Below, piece after piece: positions 18,986 through 27,488 of a DNA stretch of 64,000 nt. Position numbers and translations under genes: made by a program. The stretch is taken from assembly GCF_000296385.1 (NCBI RefSeq), contig NZ_JH815185.1, positions 1,320,684 to 1,384,683 on the forward strand, given 5' to 3'. The stretch is from Lachnoanaerobaculum sp. OBRC5-5 (GTDB taxonomy: Bacteria; Bacillota; Clostridia; Lachnospirales; Lachnospiraceae). Below the pieces are notes generated by a model. That model saw only the letters and a list, made by a program, of their open reading frames with translations, ran no database searches and had not been told where the DNA came from. How positions within the stretch are numbered: the stretch's first letter is position 1; each line of letters begins with the position of its first letter.

Positions 18986-20222
18986 TAAATAACTCCTTTA
19001 TATCCCATGAGCTTTAGTTTGAATGTATTCTTTAAAGGATTCTTTGTTCTCTTAAGCTCACCTACCACCTTATCCATGGTGCTTTCTTCACTTTCCTCAA
19101 ATACATACAGGGGATTCAGTTCTATCTCACCGTCTTTTAATCCCATAACCTCCGATATTTCCATAGTCTTTCTACTATGATCTCTAAGCCTTGAAAGATG
19201 TATAATTATATCCACCGCCGAAGATATCTGCTGCCTTATAGCTTCAAGAGGTAGACCTTCAGCACCCATAAGTACCATAGTCTCCATTCTGCTAAGCATA
19301 TCTTTTGTAGAATTGGCATGTCCTGTGGAAAGTGAACCGGCATGTCCGGTATTCATTGCCTGCAACATATCAAGTGTCTCGGCACCTCTTACCTCACCGA
19401 CTATTATCCTTTCAGGTCTCATTCTTAGAGATGTCTTTATAAGATCTCTGATTGTAATCATTCCCTTTCCTGAAGAGTTTGAATTCCTAGTCTCAAGTTT
19501 TACAAGATTTTCTATACCGACTATTTGAAGTTCTGCAGAGTCTTCTATCGTGATTACTCTTTCCGTCTTCGGGATATAGTTTGATAAGGCATTTAGAAAA
19601 GTGGTTTTACCGCTTCCTGTGCCTCCGCTTATAAATATATTGTATTTTGCTTTTACCAATGTTTCTAAAACCTTGGCTATTTGTGGTGTAATGGATTTAT
19701 ATTTTATGAGTTGCTCCACCGTCATAGGTGTCTTTGAGAATTTACGAATAGTTAAAGTAGGCCCTTTTAATGCTACCGGAGGTAAAACCACGCTCACTCT
19801 TGATCCGTCCGGAAGCCTTGTATCTACAATAGGATTTGATTGATTTACCTCTCTACCGGCTCTTCCTACAATACGCTGTATTATATCTTCCAGTTTTCTT
19901 TGGCTGTCAAAACTCTGATTTAATCTTTCAATCTTTCCGTTTCTCTCAATGAAAATCTCGTCTGTACCGTTTATCATGACCTCCGTAATATCATCATCCT
20001 TTATGATCATATCAAGAAGCCCCAGACCTCTTATTGATGAATAAAGCTCATCTGTTAAATTTACTCTTTCTCTGATTGAAATATAGACATCGCCCAATTG
20101 CTCACTGACCAGCTTTTCTATTTTTGAATAAAGCTCTTCGTCCTTTAACCTGCTTAATCGAAATATTTAGATATGTATTCTCTCGCTTGATATAAAAAAG
20201 CTTTTCGTTCCAAATCGTTCAT
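18985..20222 (-). CDS. TadA/CpaF pilus-assembly ATPase with apparent N-terminal frameshift
   Basis: A secretion-ATPase motor of the CpaF/TadA family. Walker A GGTGSGKTTFLNALS, Asp box TIEDSAELQI, Walker B region RIIVGEVRGAETLDML and His box TGHAGSLSTGHANS are intact. The expected start is ATG 20222, six bases after AGGAG, reading MNDLERKAFLYQAREYISKYFD and then a TAA. One base added near 20154-20157 restores the frame into LSRLKDEELYSKIEKLVSEQ and on through the intact domain (about 412 aa in all). Without it, only a weak TTG at 20097 with no ribosome site could start the ATPase. This is either a sequencing error or a recent inactivating or phase-variable mutation. Confidence 0.85.
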
Positions 20223-20306
20223 GCTGCTCTCCTTTAAACATAATATACAATTATATCTAATCCATTCTACGTAATAACTACAATTTGCAAAAAACTTTAT
20301 GCCACG

Positions 20307-20335
20307 ATTATATCGGCCTAACGGTTTAGTGTCAA
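20307..20335 (-). promoter_or_regulatory. Consensus promoter of the Tad locus
   Basis: On the minus strand TTGACA (20335-20330), a 17-base spacer and TATAAT (20312-20307) form a perfect sigma-A promoter about 85 bases upstream of the tadA start. The bases after the -10 (CG-GGCATA-AAGTTT) nearly repeat those after the promoter at 24421-24393. Confidence 0.85.
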
Positions 20336-20569
20336 TATAGCTTACTCATCTTTGTGAATGTTTTTTTCTCATACCTTAATTCATTGTCTATACTATATAA
20401 AAATATATTGTAAATTTTGGTGCTAACTTCTAAAAAACTACGCTCCGGCGTAAGGAAACCTTAATAATTTTTGACATGTAACGCTAGATTAGTACAGTAA
20501 ATTATGCTATACAATTACATTGTTGAGCGTTTTTATATTGCCTATTTTGCATTCTACAATCTATTAATA

Positions 20570-20578
20570 TGCTATAAT
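20570..20578 (+). promoter_or_regulatory. Extended -10 promoter candidate for the Imm26-like gene
   Basis: TGCTATAAT is an extended -10 element, 22 bases before the ATG at 20601, with ACGGAGG as ribosome site. A TTGCAT lies 20 bases upstream of the -10, which is not ideal. An alternative TTGACA at 20471-20476 is followed 16 bases later by TACAGT. The rest of the 20336-20600 spacer holds nothing else I can support. Confidence 0.5.
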
Positions 20579-20600
20579 ACAGGTAAATACGGAGGATGAA

Positions 20601-21851
20601 ATGAAATTAATATTTGAACTTACTAATGAACAAAGAAAATATCTTGGACTTATTCCTGTAGAAGAGCACTGGGAACTTGTAAAGTTTGATGACAATATTT
20701 ATCACTATTTTGAAGGTGATACTATTAAAAAAGAGATAACAGTCAGTGAAAACTATTATCATGAATCTGAACTAAATGAAAAGACGGCAGAAAACCGTAC
20801 AATGATACTTCCAAAAACTAAAAGAGGTAAAATCAAAAAGTTTAATTATACCGCAGTTCAATCTTTTTCACCATTTGGAACTTATTTTACCTTTTCTACA
20901 GCTCAGGTAATTATTGCAAATTATACCACACAAAGGACTTACTATTCGGAAAGTTTTCCGGAAAGTGAAAATATCACAATTGATGATCTGAAAAAATGGC
21001 TGGATAAATGGATAGAGGAAACTACTGAAGAAGATTTAAAAGAAATAGAAGAATTTAAAAACACAAAAAGAAAACATTGCAAATTCAAAGAAGGTGATTT
21101 CTTTGCTTTTAAACTCTCAAGAAGAGAGTGGGGATTTGGCAGAATTTTACTTGATGTCGCCAAGCTGCACAAGGATGAAAATTTCAAGAAAAATAAAAAT
21201 TACGGCTTAGCACATCTTATGGGAAAGCCTTTAATAATCAAAGTCTATCATAAGATAAGTGATACTAAAAATATTGATTTGGCAGAATTATCAAAGTGCC
21301 ATGCTCTGCCTTCACAGGCTGTTATGGATAATATTTTTTACTATGGTGAAGCCGTTATTTTAGGAAATTTACCTTTGAGTCCGGAAGAAAATGATATGTT
21401 TATTTCAGTCAGCGAAAGTATAAGCGCTACAGATCCCGATATTGCATATTTGCAGTATGGACTTATTTATAAAGAAATTCCTCTGTCCGATTATCTGAAG
21501 CTTATCAAGGAATTAAACATAGGTCCTCAGACTCTTAGAAGAGAAGGCATCGGTTTTGTAATAGATACTTATAAATTAAAAGAATGTATCGAAGCAAAAT
21601 CCAATTCTCCGTTCTGGGAGAAATACAATAAAAAGAATGTACCTGATTTGAAAAATCCCGATCACATAGAACTCAAAAGAAAGGTTTTTAAAGCTTTCGG
21701 ACTTGATGCGGATAAGAGTTATGAGGAGAATTTAAAGGCAGAATCACATTTCAATGATGAATTGGAAAAAGGATATGCGGATATGCAAGCCGGAAGAACG
21801 AAAAATGTGAATGAAGTCTTTGCAGACATTCGAAAAGATTATGGTCTATGA
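20601..21851 (+). CDS. Imm26-like protein with RelB-type antitoxin-like C-terminus
   Basis: 416 aa, the first plus-strand gene. The segment from about residue 160 (KFKEGDFFAFKLSRREWGFGRIL ... FYYGEAVILGNLPL) resembles Immunity protein 26, a family that protects against contact-dependent or polymorphic toxins. The last ~35 residues (HFNDELEKGYADMQAGRTKN, then VNEVFADIRKDYGL) look like the C-terminal toxin-binding tail of RelB-type antitoxins, yet no separate antitoxin start is seen. The stop overlaps the start of a toxin remnant by four bases, the usual antitoxin-toxin layout. I infer a fusion of an immunity-like gene with an antitoxin end. No cognate polymorphic toxin is visible. Confidence 0.6.
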   Translation: MKLIFELTNEQRKYLGLIPVEEHWELVKFDDNIYHYFEGDTIKKEITVSENYYHESELNEKTAENRTMILPKTKRGKIKKFNYTAVQSFSPFGTYFTFSTAQVIIANYTTQRTYYSESFPESENITIDDLKKWLDKWIEETTEEDLKEIEEFKNTKRKHCKFKEGDFFAFKLSRREWGFGRILLDVAKLHKDENFKKNKNYGLAHLMGKPLIIKVYHKISDTKNIDLAELSKCHALPSQAVMDNIFYYGEAVILGNLPLSPEENDMFISVSESISATDPDIAYLQYGLIYKEIPLSDYLKLIKELNIGPQTLRREGIGFVIDTYKLKECIEAKSNSPFWEKYNKKNVPDLKNPDHIELKRKVFKAFGLDADKSYEENLKAESHFNDELEKGYADMQAGRTKNVNEVFADIRKDYGL

Positions 21852-22042
21852 TATATGAAATAAAATTATCTAAACAGTCTGACAGAGATTTGAGAGAAAA
21901 CTTTGAGTATATTGCTTTTGATTTACAATCACCCACTGATTTGTTTATTTATATTAAATCCTATAATATAGATTTCAAAAGAAAAGTTTTGAATTATAAT
22001 CTAAACTATCAATTTATGAGAATATTACAAAATGTTATTTAA
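21848..22042 (+). pseudogene. Decayed RelE/ParE-like toxin
   Basis: 64 codons starting in an ATGA overlap with the upstream gene. The first ~33 residues (MIYEIKLSKQSDRDLRENFE, then YIAFDLQSP) match the N-terminus of RelE/ParE-type toxins, which are normally 90-110 aa with a beta-sheet core that is absent here. The tail FMRILQNVI could be a remnant of the C-terminal strand, so an internal deletion is likely. The product is probably inactive. Judged from family pattern only. Confidence 0.55.
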
Positions 22043-22099
22043 AAAATATCCTGACAAAACCACAAAGCTATAATGCCTTGTATTTGTCAGGATATTTTT
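22042..22099. terminator. Long bidirectional terminator hairpin
   Basis: A 17-bp perfect stem (22042-22058 with 22083-22099) with A-run on one side and T-run on the other, and a 24-base loop that can itself pair partly (CAAAGC with GCCTTG). It lies between the plus-strand toxin remnant and the minus-strand pseudogene, so it can end transcription from both sides. Confidence 0.75.
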
Positions 22100-22106
22100 A
22101 TTTTAT

Positions 22107-22276
22107 ATTATGTACTCCAAGTTTCTTTGCTATATAAGCATATTCGGACACCTGCTTTGCAGTCTGATCTATAGCATTTTGTATACAAGTATATGCCCTG
22201 TATACATTCATCATACTTAGAAGTGCTATATACGCCGCAAAAAAATCATAAGTATGTTTGCTCCTTAGTGTGGTCA
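22107..22276 (-). pseudogene. Decayed duplicate of the long pseudopilin 5' end
   Basis: This stretch closely matches 11374-11588, the start of the long pseudopilin gene, including the AAGGAGCAAAC ribosome site, AAAATGCTATAGATCA and AAAGAAACTTGGAGTAC. About 50 bases around the original start codon are missing and the copy stops after roughly 55 codons at a terminator. It follows a paralogue of the lipoprotein gene in the same order as in the Tad locus, so both derive from one segmental duplication. Confidence 0.85.
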
Positions 22277-22316
22277 GATAAAACTGTTTAAATCAAGACT
22301 ATTTATCCGGAATATT

Positions 22317-23162
22317 TTAATAGGCTTTTTTATGAATCTTCCAGTACTCATCTAAGCTTATCAATGTCTCCATGGAAGCTGTTGTTGATTTTTTCAGCTT
22401 TTCATAGTTCTCTTCCATAGTCTTTGCTTCAGCTTCATCCGACATATCTACAGGTCTTAAACACCATATTGCCATTCCCATTCCATAGCCATTAAGGTCA
22501 TCGGCAGGATTTGAACCGGCACCCTTAGGACTGAAATAATAATATGCTATATATCTGCCCCTTACCAGTTCAGGGTGATCAGTATCGGAAGGATCCTTTT
22601 TTGTTACATCTATATGGCCTTCCTCCTTTATAAAATCTACACCGTTATAGGTAACCTTTTCAGTATTATCTACAATCACTTCATATTGCTGTGCAGAGTA
22701 CATGTAAAACATTCTTCCATCAGCTAAAAAATCCTCCCATACACCCTTCAACCCTTTTAATATTCCAGGTATTTTTTCCAGATCCTCACTGTATTCTACA
22801 TGCCATATTTCTTCCGCAGATGTTTTATCAGTACATTCACGTTGATAAGAACAGGAAGCAAGTTCACCCTTATTCTCTTCAAAGCCTAATATACTACCGG
22901 CACCTGCAGGAAAATACCCAGCCTTAGGAAACTCACGGTCTGCCATAAGATCCATTCCGCCTATAGTCCCAAGCGTCTTACCATATTCAAATTCTTTTTT
23001 CTTTGCAGGCTTTTGTGTAGTTTCTTCAACCTTACTTTCTTTTGCAGTAGTTTCACCGGTTGCAGTACTTCCTGTACTTGTATCAGACTTACCACATCCG
23101 CTTCCGATAATACTTGCTGTGGCCAATACACCAATAAGCAACATTTTTTTTACATTTTTCAT
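22317..23162 (-). CDS. Lipoprotein, paralogue of the Tad-locus lipoprotein
   Basis: 281 aa with lipobox IGSGC and a domain colinear with the lipoprotein at 11610-12458 (shared SIIGSGC, YDNTEKVTY region, GVDFIKEEGHIDVT, IAYYYFSPK, YGMGMA, RPVDMSD, TMEENYEKLKK). No family is recognised. The ribosome site is weak (AAGAAG close to the ATG; GGAGG is about 20 bases away), unlike the original copy. It is intact while its former neighbour is decayed, which suggests that it is either kept by selection or duplicated recently. Confidence 0.75.
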   Translation of the reverse strand: MKNVKKMLLIGVLATASIIGSGCGKSDTSTGSTATGETTAKESKVEETTQKPAKKKEFEYGKTLGTIGGMDLMADREFPKAGYFPAGAGSILGFEENKGELASCSYQRECTDKTSAEEIWHVEYSEDLEKIPGILKGLKGVWEDFLADGRMFYMYSAQQYEVIVDNTEKVTYNGVDFIKEEGHIDVTKKDPSDTDHPELVRGRYIAYYYFSPKGAGSNPADDLNGYGMGMAIWCLRPVDMSDEAEAKTMEENYEKLKKSTTASMETLISLDEYWKIHKKAY

Positions 23163-23199
23163 CTTCTTAATTTCGCCTAAACGGCTTCCTCCCGATTAT

Positions 23200-23235
23200 A
23201 TTAAAAGAGCAGGAGAAGCTTTTCTTCTCCTGCTC
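23200..23235 (-). terminator. Intrinsic terminator after the wall-binding gene
   Basis: A 12-bp GC-rich stem (23235-23224 with 23218-23207), 5-base loop and TTTTAA on the minus strand, 40 bases after the stop of the gene at 23275. It separates that gene from the lipoprotein paralogue. Confidence 0.85.
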
Positions 23236-23274
23236 CCGATAATTTTATATTTCACCTAAATATAAGGTATATAA

Positions 23275-24138
23275 TTATTTTACCCATCTTCCTGAAGCAT
23301 CAAGTCTATAGCCGTCTGCGGTAGTGGTATTGCTTAGCATTGCTCCTGACGGGCTCATATAGTACCAATCATTTCCTGACTGTACCCAACCTGTAAGCAT
23401 TGCTCCGCTTGCATTAAAGAAGTACCATGCTCCGTCTATTTGTCTCCAACTTGTAGCAATATGCCCTTCTCCGTCAAAGAAGTACCATATACCGTCAACC
23501 TGTTTCCATGTATTAGTTACATAGCTTCCGTTAGACTCTTTATATTTCCATCCTCTATCAGTGTTTTCCCAACCCTGAGATGATGTATTTGTAGATGAAC
23601 CCATATCTACATAAAAGTAACCCACTCTATTTGCATTTTTTTCATTGAAGTAGCTTCCCTCAAAATCATATCCGAGTACCTGGTTACTACCTGAATACTT
23701 GGAAAAAGATATTATAACATCCTGTCCTGTATATCCTTTATATGGACTTCTATTTAATTTTAATGTAGGATCACCAATATTATAACTGCGTATTGTAAGT
23801 GGTGAATACTCTGTTGCTCTTTCCAGAAGCAATGTAGAATACGCAAAAGCTGATTTTTTGTAGTTAAACATAACAACATTATTTTCTTTATTAATTGCCC
23901 CTGAAGGATCATAGAAATATGTATCCATATAATCTGAGTCACCTCTATTCATACTAAGAACAGCATCTTTCGTAATAACCGGCATGGTTATCTCTGTTCC
24001 AAGCGGTGAGGTCCAAGTGTAAGTCCTTCCCGTATCTCCACTTTTTATTGTGACATCAGGATTGCTTGACGTAAAAGCAAATGCATTAAAGCACATAATC
24101 ACAGAAAAAGCAGCTGTTAATAAAAATAGTTTCTTCAT
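23275..24138 (-). CDS. Secreted protein with cell-wall-binding (choline-binding-type) repeats
   Basis: 287 aa with a signal peptide (MKKLFLLTAAFSVIMCF then NAFAF). Residues about 25-190 form a domain I do not recognise. The C-terminal ~95 residues hold about five glucan/choline-binding-type repeats with the W-x-x-x-x-g-x-W-Y-y/f-f pattern (GWKYKESNG, GIWYFFDGEG, GAWYFFNASGAMLTGW, DWYYMSPSGAML). Such repeats bind wall teichoic acid or glucans non-covalently. The gene stands alone between a promoter and a terminator. The promoter resembles that of the Tad locus, so both products may be expressed together. Confidence 0.8.
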   Translation of the reverse strand: MKKLFLLTAAFSVIMCFNAFAFTSSNPDVTIKSGDTGRTYTWTSPLGTEITMPVITKDAVLSMNRGDSDYMDTYFYDPSGAINKENNVVMFNYKKSAFAYSTLLLERATEYSPLTIRSYNIGDPTLKLNRSPYKGYTGQDVIISFSKYSGSNQVLGYDFEGSYFNEKNANRVGYFYVDMGSSTNTSSQGWENTDRGWKYKESNGSYVTNTWKQVDGIWYFFDGEGHIATSWRQIDGAWYFFNASGAMLTGWVQSGNDWYYMSPSGAMLSNTTTADGYRLDASGRWVK

Positions 24139-24392
24139 AAGTACTCCTTTCAGCCCTACCTGCCTTACTTATTCATGCCTATATCTTACTTAGTAACTAA
24201 AACAAGTCACTACTTAGATATCTATGAAAAAGAAAGTGATACAGCTAAAAAATATATTTTCTAATAGTTTATAAAACTATAGAATACAATTATATACTTT
24301 GGATCTTTATTTTGTCCTTACTTACACATACCTACATTTTTCACACAAAGGACTATTTTATAATATTTCTTTTCAACAAACTTTATATGCCG

Positions 24393-24421
24393 ATTATATA
24401 CAGGCATGTTTTTTATGTCAA
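24393..24421 (-). promoter_or_regulatory. Consensus promoter with a 255-base leader for the wall-binding gene
   Basis: TTGACA (24421-24416), 17-base spacer and TATAAT (24398-24393) on the minus strand. The start codon is about 250 bases downstream, so a long, AT-rich untranslated leader is predicted (24139-24386). I see no gene and no known riboswitch in it. GAAAGGAG precedes the ATG. Confidence 0.8.
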
Positions 24422-24450
24422 TATTATGCTCTTTATATTAATATAAAATT

Positions 24451-24482
24451 AAAAAACACTCCCGACCTTTCGGTCGGGAGTG
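24451..24482 (-). terminator. Terminator of the lysine fermentation operon
   Basis: An 11-bp perfect stem CACTCCCGACC/GGTCGGGAGTG with loop GAAA read on the minus strand, followed by six T. It lies 13 bases after the stop of the NhaC-type gene and closes the kal-to-nhaC transcript. Confidence 0.92.
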
Positions 24483-24494
24483 CCTTCATATTAA

Positions 24495-26147
24495 TTAAAC
24501 AGCTTTTACTGAATCTTCTTTATATGTAACTTTCTTTATTATAAAGAGTACTCCAACCATCAATGCTACAGCTATTATAAGTGATATAACGACATTCTTT
24601 ACAAAAGCCGCTATTATATAGCTTACGAATGATACCGCTGCAACCAACATTGCATATGGTAACTGTGTATTTACATGGTTGATATGATTTGACTGTGCTC
24701 CTGCACTCGCCATGATGGTAGTATCTGATATAGGTGAGCAGTGATCACCACAAACAGCACCTGCCATACATGCTGAGATTGAAATGATCATCATCTGTGA
24801 ATCTTTTCCTGCAAATACGGCAACAACTATAGGTATAAGGATACCGAATGTTCCCCATGATGTTCCTGTTGAGAAAGCCAGACATACAGCTACTACAAAT
24901 ATGATTGCCGGAAGGAGTAATTGCATTCCTGCTGCAGAGTGCTCCATCATTGTAGCAACAAATTCCTTTGCTCCAAGTACATCTGTGATAGACTTTAATG
25001 ACCATGCAAATGTAAGGATAAGAATTGCAGGTACCATTGCCTTAAATCCTGCAGGTAAACAATCCATACATTCTGAGAACTTAAGTGATCTTCTTACAAT
25101 GTAGAATACCAATGTGATAATAAGTGCTATAAAGCTACCCATTGAAAGTCCTACTGAAGCGTCACAGTTTGAGAAAGCTTCAACGATGCCCGCACCGCTG
25201 AATATTCCACCTGTATAGAGCATTCCGATAACACAACAAATAATCAATGAAACGATAGGGAAAAGCATATCTATAAGATTACCGTCTTTATGCTCTCCTC
25301 TGTCAAGGTCTTCAAACTTCTCTTCTCCTGTTGTAAAGAGATCGCCCTTCATTGCATTCTCTTCATGGAGTTTCATAGGACCGAAGTCAAACTTCCAAAG
25401 TGTAATAACAAGCATCATTACGATTGTAAGGAGTGCGTAATAGTTAAAAGGAATTGCCTTTACAAAGAGTGCAAATCCGTCTTCACCGTCAACGAATCCT
25501 GTAACGGCAGCAGCCCAGGATGAAATAGGTGAAATAATACATACAGGAGCAGCTGTAGCATCTATCAAATAAGCGAGCTTTGCTCTTGAAACCTGGTGCT
25601 TATCTGTAACAGGTCTCATAACGCTACCTACTGTAAGACAGTTGAAATAGTCGTCGATGAATATAAGACAGCCGAGAAGAATGGATGTAAGCTGTGCTCC
25701 CACTCTGGTCTTAATTCTTTTTGATGCCCATTTACCGAAAGCATCAGAGCCGCCGGTCTTATTCATAAGAGCAACAACCATTCCCAAAATAACAAGGAAG
25801 ATCAAAATACCTACATTATAGGCACTTGATAAAACTGAAACAAATCCTTTTTCAAAAATGGTCTTCATTGTTCCTTCAAAGTTAAATCCTGATGCCAAAA
25901 GACCTCCGAATATAACTCCGATTGCAAGTGAGCTATATACTTCTTTACTTATAAGAGCAAGTACAATAGCTACAAGTGGTGGTACAAGTGACCAGAATGT
26001 TGCGTACAGCGCAGGCTTCGGTGCTTCAGCTTCCGCTCCGTACACTATCATCGGACACATAACTAAAATGAAAATCGCTAAACATAGCAAGTATGATTTT
26101 TTATTTCTAAAAAACCCGGGATTATAAGTGTCATTACCACTATTCAT
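24495..26147 (-). CDS. NhaC-family Na+/H+ antiporter-like permease, probable lysine transporter
   Basis: 550 aa with about 12 membrane helices and the NhaC-family signatures LIFIDDYFNCLTVGSVMRPVTD, FSTGTSWGTFGILIPI and CGDHCSPISDTTIMASAGA. NhaC-family proteins are often found in lysine-degradation clusters, where uptake of lysine with sodium or exchange is assumed. Here it is the last gene of the operon, 14 bases after the adenosyltransferase, which favours a role in lysine uptake over general pH control. Substrate is inference. Confidence 0.8.
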   Translation of the reverse strand: MNSGNDTYNPGFFRNKKSYLLCLAIFILVMCPMIVYGAEAEAPKPALYATFWSLVPPLVAIVLALISKEVYSSLAIGVIFGGLLASGFNFEGTMKTIFEKGFVSVLSSAYNVGILIFLVILGMVVALMNKTGGSDAFGKWASKRIKTRVGAQLTSILLGCLIFIDDYFNCLTVGSVMRPVTDKHQVSRAKLAYLIDATAAPVCIISPISSWAAAVTGFVDGEDGFALFVKAIPFNYYALLTIVMMLVITLWKFDFGPMKLHEENAMKGDLFTTGEEKFEDLDRGEHKDGNLIDMLFPIVSLIICCVIGMLYTGGIFSGAGIVEAFSNCDASVGLSMGSFIALIITLVFYIVRRSLKFSECMDCLPAGFKAMVPAILILTFAWSLKSITDVLGAKEFVATMMEHSAAGMQLLLPAIIFVVAVCLAFSTGTSWGTFGILIPIVVAVFAGKDSQMMIISISACMAGAVCGDHCSPISDTTIMASAGAQSNHINHVNTQLPYAMLVAAVSFVSYIIAAFVKNVVISLIIAVALMVGVLFIIKKVTYKEDSVKAV

Positions 26148-26161
26148 ACCTTTTCCTCTCT

Positions 26162-26686
26162 TTACATTTCTATACCGACACGGGCTCTTATACCCTTGTC
26201 AAACGGATGCTTTACCTTTTGAAAGTGTGTCAGATAATCAGCAAGTTCTACTATCTCATCCTTAGGATTTCTTCCGGTCATAACCACTTCCAGATTTTTC
26301 GGGCGGGATTTTAAAAAATCTGTGAGTACATCATGCTCCACCATATTAAGGTTATAAGCATCTATTATCTCATCCATTACTACCATATCAAACTGCTTAT
26401 CGATAGCCAGATGAATAATTTCTTTTAAATGATTGGTGAAAAACTCTTTAGCAAGAACCTTTTCTTCATCAGTCATATTGAATGTAAAACCGAAACTGTT
26501 TTTCTTTGTATACAGTTCAATGTTTTCTATATTTTTTAAAACCTTAAGCTCGTTTGAAGTATCACTTTTTAAAAATTGTGAAAACAGGACTTTTCTGCCA
26601 CTACCTGCACATCTTACTGCCAAGCCTACCGCCGCAGTTGTCTTTCCTTTACCGTCGCCTTCGTATACATGAACAAGTCCTGTCAT
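26162..26686 (-). CDS. cobO: Corrinoid adenosyltransferase (CobA/CobO/BtuR type)
   Basis: 174 aa with P-loop GDGKGKTTAAVGLAVR, FLKSDTSNELK, DMVVMDEIIDAYN and the conserved VVMTGRNP, all of the CobA/CobO ATP:cob(I)alamin adenosyltransferase family. It makes adenosylcobalamin. Its place 10 bases after kamE is telling: the aminomutase KamDE needs this cofactor and loses it by inactivation, so a dedicated supply enzyme is cotranscribed. Assignment sure; dedication to KamDE is inferred from position. Confidence 0.92.
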   Translation of the reverse strand: MTGLVHVYEGDGKGKTTAAVGLAVRCAGSGRKVLFSQFLKSDTSNELKVLKNIENIELYTKKNSFGFTFNMTDEEKVLAKEFFTNHLKEIIHLAIDKQFDMVVMDEIIDAYNLNMVEHDVLTDFLKSRPKNLEVVMTGRNPKDEIVELADYLTHFQKVKHPFDKGIRARVGIEM

Positions 26687-26696
26687 AAAATCTCCT

Positions 26697-27488
26697 TTAC
26701 TTACCTAAGCCTCTTCTTAACATCTCAGTAACCGCAAATGTAGCTACATCGTCTGCAAACTTACCTGTTCCGAATCCTGCATCATAGCCGAGCTCTTTAG
26801 CCAGCTCATGTGTGATTCTTGCACCTCCGCAGATAAGTACATATTTATCTCTAAGCTCTTCGGCTTCCAAAAGCTCCACAAGATTTGTAAGATTCTTTAT
26901 ATGAATATCTTTTTGTGTAACCGTCTGTGAAACCAGAAGTACATCTGCCTTTAACTCTCTTGCCTTCTCTATGAACTCCTCGTTTGTAACCTGTGAACCG
27001 AGGTTATAAGCTTCGATCATCTCATATCTTTCAAGTCCGTAATGTCCGGCAAATCCTTTTCTGTTCATTATAGCATCTATACCTACAGTATGAGCATCGG
27101 TACCGGTAGAAGCTCCTACCACTACTATTTTTCTGTGGAAGTTTTCTTTGATGAATTCATTAACTTCCTCCATGCTCATAGTCTCCTCTTCGACAGTTTG
27201 TACATGAATATTTGTATAATCGACACTATGTACCAGACTACCATAAACCACGTAAAATGTAAACTCAACATCAAGTGACATTCTGTGTGCGATATTCACA
27301 TCTGAAAGTCCCATCTTCTTTGCAAGTATTCTTGCAGCTTCTTCACCTCTCTCATCGTTCTTGACAGGAAGTGTGAAACTGATCTGAACCTTGCCGTCAT
27401 TCATGGTATCTCCATAGGCTTTAAGCTTTGTAAGGTCCAGAGTCTTATCAAACTCAACCTTATTAAGATTATATAAACCGCTACTCAT
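26697..27488 (-). CDS. kamE: Lysine 5,6-aminomutase beta subunit
   Basis: 263 aa, the cobalamin-binding subunit. The base-off/His-on motif D-x-H-x-x-G appears as DAHTVG (Asp131, His133, Gly136), with the following SxL-like and GGARITHELAKELGYDAGFGTG segments of the B12-binding Rossmann fold. With KamD it moves the terminal amino group of beta-lysine to C5, giving 3,5-diaminohexanoate, in a PLP- and adenosylcobalamin-dependent radical reaction. It overlaps kamD by 8 bases, typical for the two subunits. Confidence 0.95.
   Translation of the reverse strand: MSSGLYNLNKVEFDKTLDLTKLKAYGDTMNDGKVQISFTLPVKNDERGEEAARILAKKMGLSDVNIAHRMSLDVEFTFYVVYGSLVHSVDYTNIHVQTVEEETMSMEEVNEFIKENFHRKIVVVGASTGTDAHTVGIDAIMNRKGFAGHYGLERYEMIEAYNLGSQVTNEEFIEKARELKADVLLVSQTVTQKDIHIKNLTNLVELLEAEELRDKYVLICGGARITHELAKELGYDAGFGTGKFADDVATFAVTEMLRRGLGK

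Noticed and set aside
20400-20560. CRISPR or attachment site in the accessory spacer
   Set aside because: No regular repeats with spacers and no tRNA or integrase nearby.
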